Notes under the pieces: generated by a model
The model's database searches: none
Told to the model about the DNA's origin: nothing
The model's input: only the letters and a program-made list of their open reading frames with translations
In this document: positions 33,197 to 48,900 of the stretch, one piece after another
Layout: every line of letters begins with the position of its first letter
Position numbering within the stretch: position 1 is the stretch's first letter
Assembly: GCA_964247055.1 (NCBI GenBank)
Contig: OZ176054.1
Coordinates: 13,471,746-13,535,745 of the forward strand
DNA length: 64,000 nucleotides
Source: Paragordius varius
Lineage: Eukaryota; Nematomorpha
Direction of reading: 5' to 3'
Made by a program: the position numbers and the translations under genes

Positions 33197-36100
33197 AAGG
33201 TGACCAGATTTTTTGAAGGAAAAAGCGGGACAAATCTGAGAAAGGGGGGGGGGATCATTGGGGGGTACAACCAAAAGATTTTATACATAAAATTTATTGT
33301 AATATTTATTTATTTTTAACACAAATACATTATAAATATAAAAAAATTTGTACCTTAGAGGTTGTTTGTACCTTATTCAATAAATTTACATGTGCACGAA
33401 CAAAAGGTGAAGTAAAGACGAAATCATCACAAAGTGCGCTGGGTGATGCAAGAAGCGGCACAAAAAATATTTTTAACAATTTCGCGAATATAATCAAAAC
33501 ATTATTGGCAGATCAACGCTATTCAAACAGCTACTGATTTGTTACCCCTGGATGTGGAAAATATAGATTTTAAAATTCTTGGATAATGTAGAACTGTTGG
33601 TTAGCTCCTTTGCCAGCGATTGAAATATTTATAAAAATGTGATCTCCTAGAATCATATTATTTATCACAGGACAAAGGTCAAAATTCCAAGTCAAAAAAG
33701 GTTAGAAAATAATTTTATACCATTACCTAATCGCAATATTATAAAGCATCTAGAAAAACAAGGCTCAATGAATAGCCAGAATATAAAAATGTTTTATACA
33801 AACAGAAACGATTATTTGGGAGACAAGACGGTGCACAATGACACTTTTTTATGAAGTCTCATTATTAAATAAATATATTGAAAAACTTATATTATGGACA
33901 ACAGAAAATACGTAGGATAGAAATGGTTAAAATAATCATTTTTAAACAAATAATGTTCCATACAATAATATTTTAATTGTAGAATTTACATTATCTTTAC
34001 CTGAACCACTGCCATTGAACGCGTTTTCCACAGCAAATTAAGTAAGGACACGGAATCAAATTTAAATGTTGAATATATGCCATTTTATGTGTTCAAATAT
34101 AATTTGACAAATCATGAAGACTTATACAATATTTTAAGTAATTTTGTTTATTTTTTAATATAAAAACTTTATTAATATAAAGAAATATTTTATTCTTTGG
34201 TATATTTTTTGTTTGAGTGAATGCGTTTTAGCGGATTGTCATTTTAAAAATATTATAGAAGTCTTCACAAGAATGTGTCTAATTATATTTGACAGATAAA
34301 ATTCCCTTTAAAGTTTCAACAAAATAAATTTGATTTTTCCGATGTCCACACATATACTGTGGAAAAAACGCGCTCAGTAGCAGCGTGGGTTCCAGGTAAA
34401 GATAGTGCGAATTCCATAATTTTAATATTATTAATGTAATTATAGTTGGCTTCAAAATGATAAAATATTTCCAACCATTTCTTTTCTACTGTATATTTTT
34501 CTTTTGTCCATAATTTAAGTTTTTCATTATTAATATATCTTTTAACTAATGATTCTTCAGGAAAAAGATCATTTTCTGAAAGATTTTTTGAGAATTTTTG
34601 GGATCAGATATAATCAAATGATTTTTGAACATCGCACCAATTTGTTTTTATTGTTATCCAAAGAAAATGATTAATTTTATTGAATTGCGTCGTCCAGTCT
34701 TCCAAATAATTTCTACAGTTTGTATAAAATATTTTTATATGGTACAGGATATCTTGGCGATTTATTAAGCCTTGTTTTTCTAAATTATTTATTATATTAC
34801 GGATGGTTAATGGTATAAAATTATTTTCTAACCGTTCTTGACATTGGAATTTTAGGTTACTAACTTCATTGTCTACTTCGATTGCCGAAATTTTGTCACC
34901 TTCTATAAATTTAATAACATGAAAGAGAGAAGCTTGATTATGTAAGAATTCTAACCATATTTTTGAAGAATCACTTTTAAAAAACTTTTTTAAAGTTGTA
35001 GGACATTTGTCCTGTGATAAAAAAATGATTTTAAAGGATCATACATTTTTAAAATTCTTTCGATAGCTGGCATAAAAGCTAACCAACGAGTTTTACAATA
35101 TCCAAGCATTTTTTGATATTGAACTTCTGCATTTTCACAGAATTCTTTAAGCGTTTCAACACGTACCGTTTATATATAAAAATAGGAATATATTTTAACA
35201 ACTACATTTTCCACATCTAGGGGTAACAAATCAGCAGCTGTTTGAATATCATTGTGTATTATATGCGCTGCACACCCAACGCCAATGTCTTGATTAAGAT
35301 TTTCTGCTAATTTATATTTTTTGTTCCCCTCCTTGCTTTTCCACCGAAGTTCGTATTGGTGTTGTCAGCGCAATATGCGATAATTTTGTCTTTTAAATTA
35401 TTTTTTTATAGAATATGCATTACTGAAGTAAATATTATTTCGGAATTTTCACCGGGTAAAGAAATTAAATCTAAAATTTTAATTTTAACTCCGGTTTCTG
35501 AACAAAATATCTTATTAAAGTGGGAAATAATTTTGTTTCATGGTGATTTGATGATCAGAGTATAGGGATAAGAAATTAATTTTCAGCAAATCTTTTTGTA
35601 TTTCTGAAAATGCATATGATGAAAGGACATTGCACACAATGGCTTCAGCCTTTGTACGGGCACATGTAAAATTTTTATGGAATAAGGTACGAATAACCTG
35701 TGAGGTACAATCCATAGATCTAAAGGATTGATTGTGATTAACGGCGTGAAAAGATAAAACACCTTCGGCTAGTGCCAAATTCTTTTCTTCCTCTCCAAAA
35801 GCGGTTTTTCGAAAAAAATCGCTCATTTTGTAGGATGATGCCGCCATATCTAAACATTTTATATGTTGTGTTTCCACATGCTTTGTAATATCATGCTTGC
35901 CGCCATGTGCTAGAGTGAATTGCCCCTCGCATATAAGACATTTAATTGATTCATTCTTCGTTTTTTTGATAAAAGAAAATTCTTTATTATTCCATCGTTG
36001 AATTTACAACCTCTTTTTGTGCTCATATTTATAAACTACTATTAGCATAATATTACTTATATTACCATAATTTTCTGAAATAAACGTGTAAGCTACCGAT

Positions 36101-36407
36101 TTGTGGTATTAATTTGTCTTTTAATCTAGAGATTTGTGGTATAAACTTGGCTTTTTGATTATGATGACAGTAGTAGTAGGAAGCAAAGTGTATAATCATA
36201 TGATATAAATTCGAAAAAAATAAATATTTTTAATTTAAAAATAAAAAATTTTAATTTAAAATTGAATAGATTTTAAAGATATTTGATGATAAAAAAAATT
36301 TATTTGTATTAAAAAATTTTTTTTAAATAATCGTGAAAAAGCGGGACATTTTAAAACGTAGCGGGAGGCGGGAGAAAGTGTGAAAAAGCAGGACGTCTGG
36401 TCACCTT
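33197..36407. mobile_element. Degenerate hAT-type transposon with inverted internal halves
   Basis: The element is bounded by AAGGTGACCAGATTTTTTG and the complement of AAGGTGACCAGACGTCC. Its minus strand from about 36030 to 34250 gives hAT transposase pieces in several frames: a zinc-finger-like CLICEGQFTLAHGG region, then HAVNHNQSFRSMDC, ARTKAEAIVCNVLSSYA, AYCADNTNTNFGGK, and near the C-terminus FALSLPGTHAATERVFS, the conserved dimerisation-domain entry. The plus strand from about 33400 to 34150 gives shorter, diverged versions of the same middle and C-terminal parts. The two therefore lie tail to tail around about 34.2 kb. Multiple stops and frame changes make it inactive. Confidence 0.8.
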
Positions 36408-36971
36408 AATTATATATCATCTAAAAAACCTTAAATTTTGATTGAAATTCAATTATATATGTTTTAACATTTTTTAGAGCTGGTTAATACTGAAAAGAGT
36501 GGACAACCCTGTTTTAACAAATATGGATATTCTTATATTAAAATATTTGCTTTAAGTTTTTCCGTTTTGTCTATATTTTAATTTTTAAAAAAATATGTAG
36601 AGGTGTAATCAACACAAGAGGGTTTTAATTTTAATTTTTAAAATAAATCTTGCCAATAACTTTGATGTTGGTTGTAAAAAACATTAGTGTTTTAAAAAAT
36701 TAAGGGTAACGGAATCGCTATCTCCTCTAATTGATTTTTGACAAGACACGAAAAATAGATTGTAAAAATAACCATACCATATCTCAATATATTATATATG
36801 ATTAAATTATTTATTTTTTTGATGATATAGTGACCCCATTTTGGGGGTTAATGTTGGATAATAAAACATTAATTAAATAATGGTTATAACAAAATTTTTT
36901 TAAAAATAAAAATGAGTGAGAGAGCTGTATTGGAATTATATGAAAAGGAAAAAATGTATTGTATTATTAGA
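36408..36971. other. Spacer between hAT element and satellite
   Basis: AT-rich DNA with no recognisable gene. A short open frame starting at 36916 runs into the satellite and is not supported. Confidence 0.5.
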
Positions 36972-39900
36972 TGTTTTGATGCAACTGTCTTTATGGATTA
37001 TCGTATATTCAGTTTACATCCATCCGTCACCGAAACCACCCCTTTTCAGTATTAGGATAGATGGAGTTAGGAATGTTGGACAACTGATTTTGATGTAACT
37101 GTGTTAATGGATTATCGGTTATTGAGTTTACATCCATCTGTCACCGAAACCACCCCTTTTCAGTATTAGGATAGATGGAGTTAAGAATGTTGGACAACTG
37201 ATTTTGATGTAACTGTGTTAATGGATTATCGGTTATTGAGTTTACATCCATCTGTCACCGAAATCACCCCTTTTCAGTATTAGGATAGATGGAGTTAGGA
37301 ATGTTGGACAACTGATTTTGATGTAACTGTGTTAATGGATTATCGTATATCCAGTTTACATCCATCCGTCACTGAAACCACCCCTTTTCAGTATTAGGAT
37401 AGATGGAGTTAGGAATGTTGGACAACTGATTTTGATGTAACTGTGTTAATGGATTATCATATATTAAGTTTACATCCATCCGTCACTGAAACCACCCCTT
37501 TTCAGTATTAGGATAGATGGAGTTAGGAATGTTGGACAACTGATTTTGATGTAACTGTGTTAATGGATTATCGTATATTAAGTTTACATCCATCCGTCAC
37601 CAAAACCACCCCTTAGTATTAAGATAGATGGAGTTAGGAATGTTGGACAACTGATTTTGATGTAACTGCGTTAATGGATTATCGGTTATTGAGTTTACAT
37701 CCATCCGTCACCGAAACCACCCCTTTTCAGTATTAGGATAGATGGAGTTAAGAATGTTGGACAACTGATTTTGATGTAACTGTGTTAATGGATTATCGGT
37801 TATTGAGTTTACATCCATCCGTCACCGAAACCACCCCATTTCAGTATTAGAATAGATGGAGTTAGGAATGTTGGACAACTGATTTTGATGTTACTGTGTT
37901 AATGGATTATCGGTTATTGAGTTTACATCCATCCGTCACCGAAACCACCCCTTTTCAGTATTAGGATAGATGGAGTTAAGAATGTTGGAATACTGATTTT
38001 GATGTAACTGTGTTAATGGATTATCGTATATAGAGTTTACATCCATCCGTCACCGAAATCACCCCTTTTCAGTATTAGGATAGATGGAGTTAAGAATGTT
38101 GGACAACTGATTTTGATGTAACTGTGTTAATGGATTATCGGTTATTGAGTTTACATCCATCCGTCACCGAAATCACCCCTTTTCAGTATTAGGATAGATG
38201 GAGTTAAGAATGTTGGACAACTGATTTTGATGTAACTGTGTTAATGGATTATCGGTTATTGAGTTTACATCCATCCGTCACCAAAACCACCCCTTTTCAG
38301 TATTAGGATAGATGGAGTTAAGAATGTTGGACAACTGATTTTGATGTAACTGTGTTAATGGATTATCGGTTATTGAGTTTACATCCATCCGTCACCGAAA
38401 ACACCCCTTTTCAGTATTAGGATAGATGGAGTTAGGAATGTTGGACAACTGATTTTGATGTAACTGTGTTAATGGATTATCGGTTATTGAGTTTACATCC
38501 ATCCGCCACCGAAACCACCCCTTTTCAGTATTAGGATAGATGGAGTTAAGAATGTTGGACAACTGATTTTGATGTAACTGTGTTAATGGATTATCGGTTA
38601 TTGAGTTTACATCCATCCGTCACCGAAACCACCCCTTTTCAGTATTAGGATAGATGGAGTTAAGAATGTTGGACAACTGATTTTGATGTAACTGTGTTAA
38701 TGGATTATCGGTTATTGAGTTTACATCCATCCGTCACCGAAACCACCCCTTTTCAGTATTAGGATAGATGGAGTTAAGAATGTTGGACAACTGATTTTGA
38801 TGTAACTGTGTTAATGGATTATCGGTTATTGAGTTTACATCCATCCGTCACCGAAACCACCCCTTTTCAGTATTAGGATAGATGGAGTTAAGAATGTTGG
38901 ACAACTGATTTTGATGTAACTGTGTTAATGGATTATCGGTTATTGAGTTTACATCCATCTGTCACCGAAACCACCCCTTTTCAGTATTAGGATAGATGGA
39001 GTTAAGAATGTTGGAGAACTGATTTTGATGTAACTGTGTTAATGGATTATCGGTTATTGAGTTTACATCCATCCGTCACCGAAACCACCCCTTTTCAGTA
39101 TTAGGATAGATGGAGTTAAGAATGTTGGACAACTGATTTTGATGTAACTGTGTTAATGGATTATCGGTTATTGAGTTTACATCCATCCGTCACCGAAACC
39201 ACCCCTTTTCAGTATTAGGATAGATGGAGTTAAGAATGTTGGACAACTGATTTTGATGTAACTGTGTTAATGGATTATCGGTTATTGAGTTTACATCCAT
39301 CCGTCACCGAAACCACCCCTTTTCAGTATTAGGATAGATGGAGTTAAGAATGTTGGACAACTGATTTTGATGTAACTGTGTTAATGGATTATCGGTTATT
39401 GAGTTTACATCCATCCGTCACCGAAACAACCCCTTTTCAGTATTAGGATAGATGGAGTTAAGAATGTTGGACAACTGATTTTGATGTAACTGTGTTAATG
39501 GATTATCGGTTATTGAGTTTACATCCATCTGTCACCGAAACCACCCCTTTTCAGTATTAGGATAGATGGAGTTAAGAATGTTGGACAACTGATTTTGATG
39601 TAACTGTGTTAATGGATTATCGGTTATTGAGTTTACATCCATCTGTCACCGAAATCACCCCTTTTCAGTATTAGGATAGATGGAGTTAGGAATGTTGGAC
39701 AACTGATTTTGATGTAACTGTGTTAATGGATTATCGTATATCCAGTTTACATCCATCCGTCACTGAAACCACCCCTTTTCAGTATTAGGATAGATGGAGT
39801 TAGGAATGTTGGACAACTGATTTTGATGTAACTGTGTTAATGGATTATCATATATTAAGTTTACATCCATCCGTCACTGAAACCACCCCTTTTCAGTATT

Positions 39901-42900
39901 AGGATAGATGGAGTTAGGAATGTTGGACAACTGATTTTGATGTAACTGTGTTAATGGATTATCGTATATTAAGTTTACATCCATCCGTCACCAAAACCAC
40001 CCCTTAGTATTAAGATAGATGGAGTTAGGAATGTTGGACAACTGATTTTGATGTAACTGTGTTAATGGATTATCGTATATCCAGTTTACATCCATCCGTC
40101 ACTGAAACCACCCCTTTTCAGTATTAGGATAGATGGAGTTAGGAATGTTGGACAACTGATTTTGATGTAACTGTGTTAATGGATTATCGGTTATTGAGTT
40201 TACATCAATCCGTCACCGAAACCACACCTTTTCAGTATTTGGATAGATGGAGTTAAGAATGTTGGACAACAGATTTTGATGTAACTGCGTTAATGGATTA
40301 TCGGTTATTGAGTTTACATCCATCCGTCACCGAAACCACCCCTTTTCAGTATTAGGATAGATGGAGTTAAGAATGTTGGACAACTGATTTTGATGTAACT
40401 GTGTTAATGGATTATCGGTTATTGAGTTTACATCCATCCGTCACCGAAACCACCCCATTTCAGTATTAGAATAGATGGAGTTAGGAATGTTGGACAACTG
40501 ATTTTGATGTTACTGTGTTAATGGATTATCGGTTATTGAGTTTACATCCATCCGTCACCGAAACCACCCCTTTTCAGTATTAGGATAGATGGAGTTAAGA
40601 ATGTTGGACAACTGATTTTGATGTAACTGTGTTAATGGATTATCGGTTATTGAGTTTACATCCATCCGTCACCGAAACCACCCCTTTTCAGTATTAGGAT
40701 AGATGGAGTTAAGAATGTTGGACAACTGATTTTGATGTAACTGTGTTAATGGATTATCGTATATTAAGTTTACATCCATCCGTCACCGAAACCACCCCTT
40801 TTCAGTATTAGGATAGATGGAGTTAGGAATGTTGGACAACTGATTTTGATGTAACTGTGTTAATGGATTATCGTATATCCAGTTTACATCCATCCGTCAC
40901 TGAAACCACCCCTTTTCAGTATTAGGATAGATGGAGTTAGGAATGTTGGACAACTGATTTTGATGTAACTGTGTTAATGGATTATCGTATATTAAGTTTA
41001 CATCCATCCGTCACCGAAACCACCCCTTTTCAGTATTAGGATAGATGGAGTTAGGAATGTTGGACAACTGATTTTGATGTAACTGTGTTAATGGATTATC
41101 ATATATTAAGTTTACATCCATCCGTCACCAAAACCACCCCTTTTCAGTATTAGGATAGATTGAGTTAGGAATGTTGGACAACTGATTTTGATGTAACTGT
41201 GTTAATGGATTATCGTATATTAAGTTTACATCCATCCGTCACCAAAACCACCCCTTAGTATTAAGATAGATGGAGTTAGGAATGTTGGACAACTGATTTT
41301 GATGTAACTGTGTTAATGGATTATCGGTTATTGAGTTTACATCGATCCGTCACCGAAACCACCCCTTTTCAGTATTTGGATAGATGGAGTTAAGAATGTT
41401 GGACAACAGATTTTGATGTAACTGCGTTAATGGATTATCGGTTATTGAGTTTACATCCATCCGTCACCGAAACCACCCCTTTTCAGTATTAGGATAGATG
41501 GAGTTAAGAATGTTGGACAACTGATTTTGATGTAACTGTGTTAATGGATTATCGGTTATTGAGTTTACATCCATCCGTCACCGAAACCACCCCATTTCAG
41601 TATTAGAATAGATGGAGTTAGGAATGTTGGACAACTGATTTTGATGTTACTGTGTTAATGGATTATCGGTTATTGAGTTTACATCCATCCGTCACCGAAA
41701 CCACCCCTTTTCAGTATTAGGATAGATGGAGTTAAGAATGTTGGACAACTGATTTTGATGTAACTGTGTTAATGGATTATCGGTTATTGAGTTTACATCC
41801 ATCCGTCACCGAAACCACCCCTTTTCAGTATTAGGATAGATGGAGTTAAGAATGTTGGACAACTGATTTTGATGTAACTGTGTTAATGGATTATCGGTTA
41901 TTGAGTTTACATCCATCCGTCACCGAAACCACCCCTTTTCAGTATTAGGATAGATGGAGTTAAGAATGTTGGACAACTGATTTTGATGTAACTGTGTTAA
42001 TGGATTATCGGTTATTGAGTTTACATCCATCCGTCACCGAAACCACCCCTTTTCAGTATTAGGATAGATGGAGTTAAGAATGTTGGACAACTGATTTTGA
42101 TGTAACTGTGTTAATGGATTATCGGTTATTGAGTTTACATCCATCTGTCACCGAAACCACCCCTTTTCAGTATTAGGATAGATGGAGTTAAGAATGTTGG
42201 AGAACTGATTTTGATGTAACTGTGTTAATGGATTATCGGTTATTGAGTTTACATCCATCTGTCACCGAAACCACCCCTTTTCAGTATTAGGATAGATGGA
42301 GTTAAGAATGTTGGACAACTGATTTTGATGTAACTGTGTTAATGGATTATCGTATATAGAGTTTACATCCATCCGTCACCGAAATCACCCCTTTTCAGTA
42401 TTAGGATAGATGGAGTTAAGAATGTTGGACAACTGATTTTGATGTAACTGTGTTAATGGATTATCGGTTATTGAGTTTACATCCATCCGTCACCGAAAAC
42501 ACCCCTTTTCAGTATTAGGATAGATGGAGTTAGGAATGTTGGACAACTGATTTTGATGTAACTGTGTTAATGGATTATCGGTTATTGAGTTTACATCCAT
42601 CCGCCACCGAAACCACCCCTTTTCAGTATTAGGATAGATGGAGTTAAGAATGTTGGACAACTGATTTTGATGTAACTGTGTTAATGGATTATCGGTTATT
42701 GAGTTTACATCCATCTGTCACCGAAACCACCCCTTTTCAGTATTTGGATAGATGGAGTTAAGAATGTTGGACAACAGATTTTGATGTAACTGCGTTAATG
42801 GATTATCGGTTATTGAGTTTACATCCATCCGTCACCGAAACCACCCCTTTTCAGTATTAGGATAGATGGAGTTAAGAATGTTGGACAACTGATTTTGATG

Positions 42901-45900
42901 TAACTGTGTTAATGGATTATCGGTTATTGAGTTTACATCCATCCGTCACCGAAACCACCCCATTTCAGTATTAGAATAGATGGAGTTAGGAATGTTGGAC
43001 AACTGATTTTGATGTTACTGTGTTAATGGATTATCGGTTATTGAGTTTACATCCATCCGTCACCGAAACCACCCCTTTTCAGTATTAGGATAGATGGAGT
43101 TAAGAATGTTGGAGAACTGATTTTGATGTAACTGTGTTAATGGATTATCGGTTATTGAGTTTACATCCATCTGTCACCGAAACCACCCCTTTTCAGTATT
43201 AGGATAGATGGAGTTAAGAATGTTGGACAACTGATTTTGATGTAACTGTGTTAATGGATTATCGTATATAGAGTTTACATCCATCCGTCACCGAAATCAC
43301 CCCTTTTCAGTATTAGGATAGATGGAGTTAAGAATGTTGGACAACTGATTTTGATGTAACTGTGTTAATGGATTATCGGTTATTGAGTTTACATCCATCC
43401 GTCACCGAAAACACCCCTTTTCAGTATTAGGATAGATGGAGTTAGGAATGTTGGACAACTGATTTTGATGTAACTGTGTTAATGGATTATCGGTTATTGA
43501 GTTTACATCCATCCGCCACCGAAACCACCCCTTTTCAGTATTAGGATAGATGGAGTTAAGAATGTTGGACAACTGATTTTGATGTAACTGTGTTAATGGA
43601 TTATCGGTTATTGAGTTTACATCCATCTGTCACCGAAACCACCCCTTTTCAGTATTAGGATAGATGGAGTTAAGAATGTTGGAATACTGATTTTGATGTA
43701 ACTGTGTTAATGGATTATCGTATATAGAGTTTACATCCATCCGTCACCGAAATCACCCCTTTTCAGTATTAGGATAGATGGAGTTAAGAATGTTGGACAA
43801 CTGATTTTGATGTAACTGTGTTAATGGATTATCGGTTATTGAGTTTACATCCATCCGTCACCGAAACCACCCCTTTTCAGTATTAGGATAGATGGAGTTA
43901 AGAATGTTGGACAACTGATTTTGATGTAACTGTGTTAATGGATTATCGGTTATTGAGTTTACATCCATCCGTCACCGAAACCACCCCTTTTCAGTATTAG
44001 GATAGATGGAGTTAAGAATGTTGGACAACTGATTTTGATGTAACTGTGTTAATGGATTATCGGTTATTGAGTTTACATCCATCCGTCACCGAAACAACCC
44101 CTTTTCAGTATTAGGATAGATGGAGTTAGGAATGTTGGACAACTGATTTTGATGTAACTGTGTTAATGGATTATCGGTTATTGAGTTTACATCCATCTGT
44201 CACCGAAACCACCCCTTTTCAGTATTAGGATAGATGGAGTTAAGAATGTTGGACAACTGATTTTGATGTAACTGTGTTAATGGATTATCGGTTATTGAGT
44301 TTACATCCATCTGTCACCGAAACCACCCCTTTTCAGTATTAGGATAGATGGAGTTAAGAATGTTGGACAACTGATTTTGATGTAACTGTGTTAATGGATT
44401 ATCGTATATAGAGTTTACATCCATCCGTCACCGAAATCACCCCTTTTCAGTATTAGGATAGATGGAGTTAAGAATGTTGGACAACTGATTTTGATGTAAC
44501 TGTGTTAATGGATTATCGGTTATTGAGTTTACATCCATCCGTCACCGAAAACACCCCTTTTCAGTATTAGGATAGATGGAGTTAGGAATGTTGGACAACT
44601 GATTTTGATGTAACTGTGTTAATGGATTATCGGTTATTGAGTTTACATCCATCCGCCACCGAAACCACCCCTTTTCAGTATTAGGATAGATGGAGTTAAG
44701 AATGTTGGACAACTGATTTTGATGTAACTGTGTTAATGGATTATCGGTTATTGAGTTTACATCCATCTGTCACCGAAACCACCCCTTTTCAGTATTAGGA
44801 TAGATGGAGTTAAGAATGTTGGAATACTGATTTTGATGTAACTGTGTTAATGGATTATCGTATATAGAGTTTACATCCATCCGTCACCGAAATCACCCCT
44901 TTTCAGTATTAGGATAGATGGAGTTAAGAATGTTGGACAACTGATTTTGATGTAACTGTGTTAATGGATTATCGGTTATTGAGTTTACATCCATCCGTCA
45001 CCGAAACCACCCCTTTTCAGTATTAGGATAGATGGAGTTAAGAATGTTGGACAACTGATTTTGATGTAACTGTGTTAATGGATTATCGGTTATTGAGTTT
45101 ACATCCATCCGTCACCGAAACCACCCCTTTTCAGTATATAGATGGAGTTAAGAATGTTGGACAACTGATTTTGATGTAACTGTGTTAATGGATTATCGTA
45201 TATTAAGTTTACATCCATCCGTCACCAAAACCACCCCTTAGTATTAAGATAGATGGAGTTAGGAATGTTGGACAACTGATTTTGATGTAACTGTGTTAAT
45301 GGATTATCGGTTATTGAGTTTACATCGATCCGTCACCGAAACCACCCCTTTTCAGTATTTGGATAGATGGAGTTAAGAATGTTGGACAACAGATTTTGAT
45401 GTAACTGCGTTAATGGATTATCGGTTATTGAGTTTACATCCATCCGTCACCGAAACCACCCCTTTTCAGTATTAGGATAGATGGAGTTAAGAATGTTGGA
45501 CAACTGATTTTGATGTAACTGTGTTAATGGATTATCGGTTATTGAGTTTACATCCATCCGTCACCGAAACCACCCCATTTCAGTATTAGAATAGATGGAG
45601 TTAGGAATGTTGGACAACTGATTTTGATGTTACTGTGTTAATGGATTATCGGTTATTGAGTTTACATCCATCCGTCACCGAAACCACCCCTTTTCAGTAT
45701 TAGGATAGATGGAGTTAAGAATGTTGGACAACTGATTTTGATGTAACTGTGTTAATGGATTATCGGTTATTGAGTTTACATCCATCCGTCACCGAAACAA
45801 CCCCTTTTCAGTATTAGGATAGATGGAGTTAAGAATGTTGGACAACTGATTTTGATGTAACTGTGTTAATGGATTATCGGTTATTGAGTTTACATCCATC

Positions 45901-48900
45901 TGTCACCGAAACCACCCCTTTTCAGTATTAGGATAGATGGAGTTAAGAATGTTGGACAACTGATTTTGATGTAACTGTGTTAATGGATTATCGGTTATTG
46001 AGTTTACATCCATCTGTCACCGAAACCACCCCTTTTCAGTATTAGGATAGATGGAGTTAAGAATGTTGGACAACTGATTTTGATGTAACTGTGTTAATGG
46101 ATTATCGTATATAGAGTTTACATCCATCCGTCACCGAAATCACCCCTTTTCAGTATTAGGATAGATGGAGTTAAGAATGTTGGACAACTGATTTTGATGT
46201 AACTGTGTTAATGGATTATCGGTTATTGAGTTTACATCCATCCGTCACCGAAAACACCCCTTTTCAGTATTAGGATAGATGGAGTTAGGAATGTTGGACA
46301 ACTGATTTTGATGTAACTGTGTTAATGGATTATCGGTTATTGAGTTTACATCCATCCGCCACCGAAACCACCCCTTTTCAGTATTAGGATAGATGGAGTT
46401 AAGAATGTTGGACAACTGATTTTGATGTAACTGTGTTAATGGATTATCGGTTATTGAGTTTACATCCATCTGTCACCGAAACCACCCCTTTTCAGTATTA
46501 GGATAGATGGAGTTAAGAATGTTGGAATACTGATTTTGATGTAACTGTGTTAATGGATTATCGTATATAGAGTTTACATCCATCCGTCACCGAAATCACC
46601 CCTTTTCAGTATTAGGATAGATGGAGTTAAGAATGTTGGACAACTGATTTTGATGTAACTGTGTTAATGGATTATCGGTTATTGAGTTTACATCCATCCG
46701 TCACCGAAATCACCCCTTTTCAGTATTAGGATAGATGGAGTTAAGAATGTTGGACAACTGATTTTGATGTAACTGTGTTAATGGATTATCGGTTATTGAG
46801 TTTACATCCATCCGTCACCAAAACCACCCCTTTTCAGTATTAGGATAGATGGAGTTAAGAATGTTGGACAACTGATTTTGATGTAACTGTGTTAATGGAT
46901 TATCGGTTATTGAGTTTACATCCATCCGTCTCCGAAATCACCCCTTTTCAGTATTAGGATAGTAGGAGTTAAGAATGTTGGACAACTGATTTTGATGTAA
47001 CTGTGTTAATGGATTATCGGTTATTGAGTTTACATCCATCCGTCACCGAAACCACCCCTTTTCAGTATTAGGATAGATGGACCTAGGAATATTTGACAAC
47101 TGATTTTGATGTAACTGTGTTAATGGATTATCGTATATTAAGTTAACATCCATCCGTCACCAAAACCACCCCTTTTCAGTATTAGAATAGATGGAGTTAA
47201 GAATGTTGGACAACTGATTTTGATGTAACTGTGTTAATGGATTATCGTTTAACATCCATCCGTCACCGAAACCACCCCTTTTCAGTATTAGGATAGATGG
47301 AGTTAAGAATGTTGGACAACTGATTTTGATGTAACTGTGTTAATGGATTATCGGTTATTGAGTTTACATCCATCCGTCTCCGAAATCACCCCTTTTCAGT
47401 ATTAGGATAGATGGAGTTAAGAATGTTGGACAACTGATTTTGATGTAACTGTGTTATTGGATTATCGGTTATTGAGTTTACATCCATCCGTCACCAAAAC
47501 CACCCCTTTTCAGTATTAGGATAGATGGAGTTAGGAATGTTGGACAACTGATTTTGATGTAACTGTGTTAATGGATTATCGTTTTACATCCATCCGTCAC
47601 GAAACCACCCCTTTTCAGTATTAAGATAGATGGAGTTAGGAATATTTGACAACTGATTTTGATGTAACTGTGTTAATGGATTATCGTTTTACATCCATCC
47701 GTCACCAAAACCACCCCTTTTCAGTTTTAGGATAGATGGAGTTAGGAATGTTGGACAACTGATTTTGATGTAACTGTGTTAATGGATTATCGGTTATTGA
47801 GTTTACATCCATCCGTCTCCGAAATCACCCCTTTTCAGTATTAGGATAGTAGGAGTTAAGAATGTTGGACAACTGATTTTGATGTAACTGTGTTAATGGA
47901 TTATCGGTTATTGAGTTTACATCCATCCGTCACCGAAACCACCCCTTTTCAGTATTAGGATAGATGGAGTTAAGAATGTTGGACAACTGATTTTGATGTA
48001 ACTGTGTTAATGGATTATCGGTTATTGAGTTTACATCCATCCGTCACCGAAAACACCCCTTTTCAGTATTAGGATAGATGGAGTTAGGAATGTTGGACAA
48101 CTGATTTTGATGTAACTGTGTTAATGGATTATCGGTTATTGAGTTTACATCCATCCGCCACCGAAACCACCCCTTTTCAGTATTAGGATAGATGGAGTTA
48201 AGAATGTTGGACAACTGATTTTGATGTAACTGTGTTAATGGATTATCGGTTATTGAGTTTACATCCATCTGTCACCGAAACCACCCCTTTTCAGTATTAG
48301 GATAGATGGAGTTAAGAATGTTGGAATACTGATTTTGATGTAACTGTGTTAATGGATTATCGTATATAGAGTTTACATCCATCCGTCACCGAAATCACCC
48401 CTTTTCAGTATTAGGATAGATGGAGTTAAGAATGTTGGACAACTGATTTTGATGTAACTGTGTTAATGGATTATCGGTTATTGAGTTTACATCCATCCGT
48501 CACCGAAATCACCCCTTTTCAGTATTAGGATAGATGGAGTTAAGAATGTTGGACAACTGATTTTGATGTAACTGTGTTAATGGATTATCGGTTATTGAGT
48601 TTACATCCATCCGTCACCAAAACCACCCCTTTTCAGTATTAGGATAGATGGAGTTAAGAATGTTGGACAACTGATTTTGATGTAACTGTGTTAATGGATT
48701 ATCGGTTATTGAGTTTACATCCATCCGTCTCCGAAATCACCCCTTTTCAGTATTAGGATAGTAGGAGTTAAGAATGTTGGACAACTGATTTTGATGTAAC
48801 TGTGTTAATGGATTATCGGTTATTGAGTTTACATCCATCCGTCACCGAAACCACCCCTTTTCAGTATTAGGATAGATGGACCTAGGAATATTTGACAACT

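Noticed and set aside
38392-38616. Six identical 74-codon open frames in the 37-50 kb region, which look like a repeated small gene
   Set aside because: They are two satellite monomers read through where a TGA is replaced by TGG. Neighbouring monomers carry the stop and some have 4- or 8-base deletions, so present-day coding is not supported.
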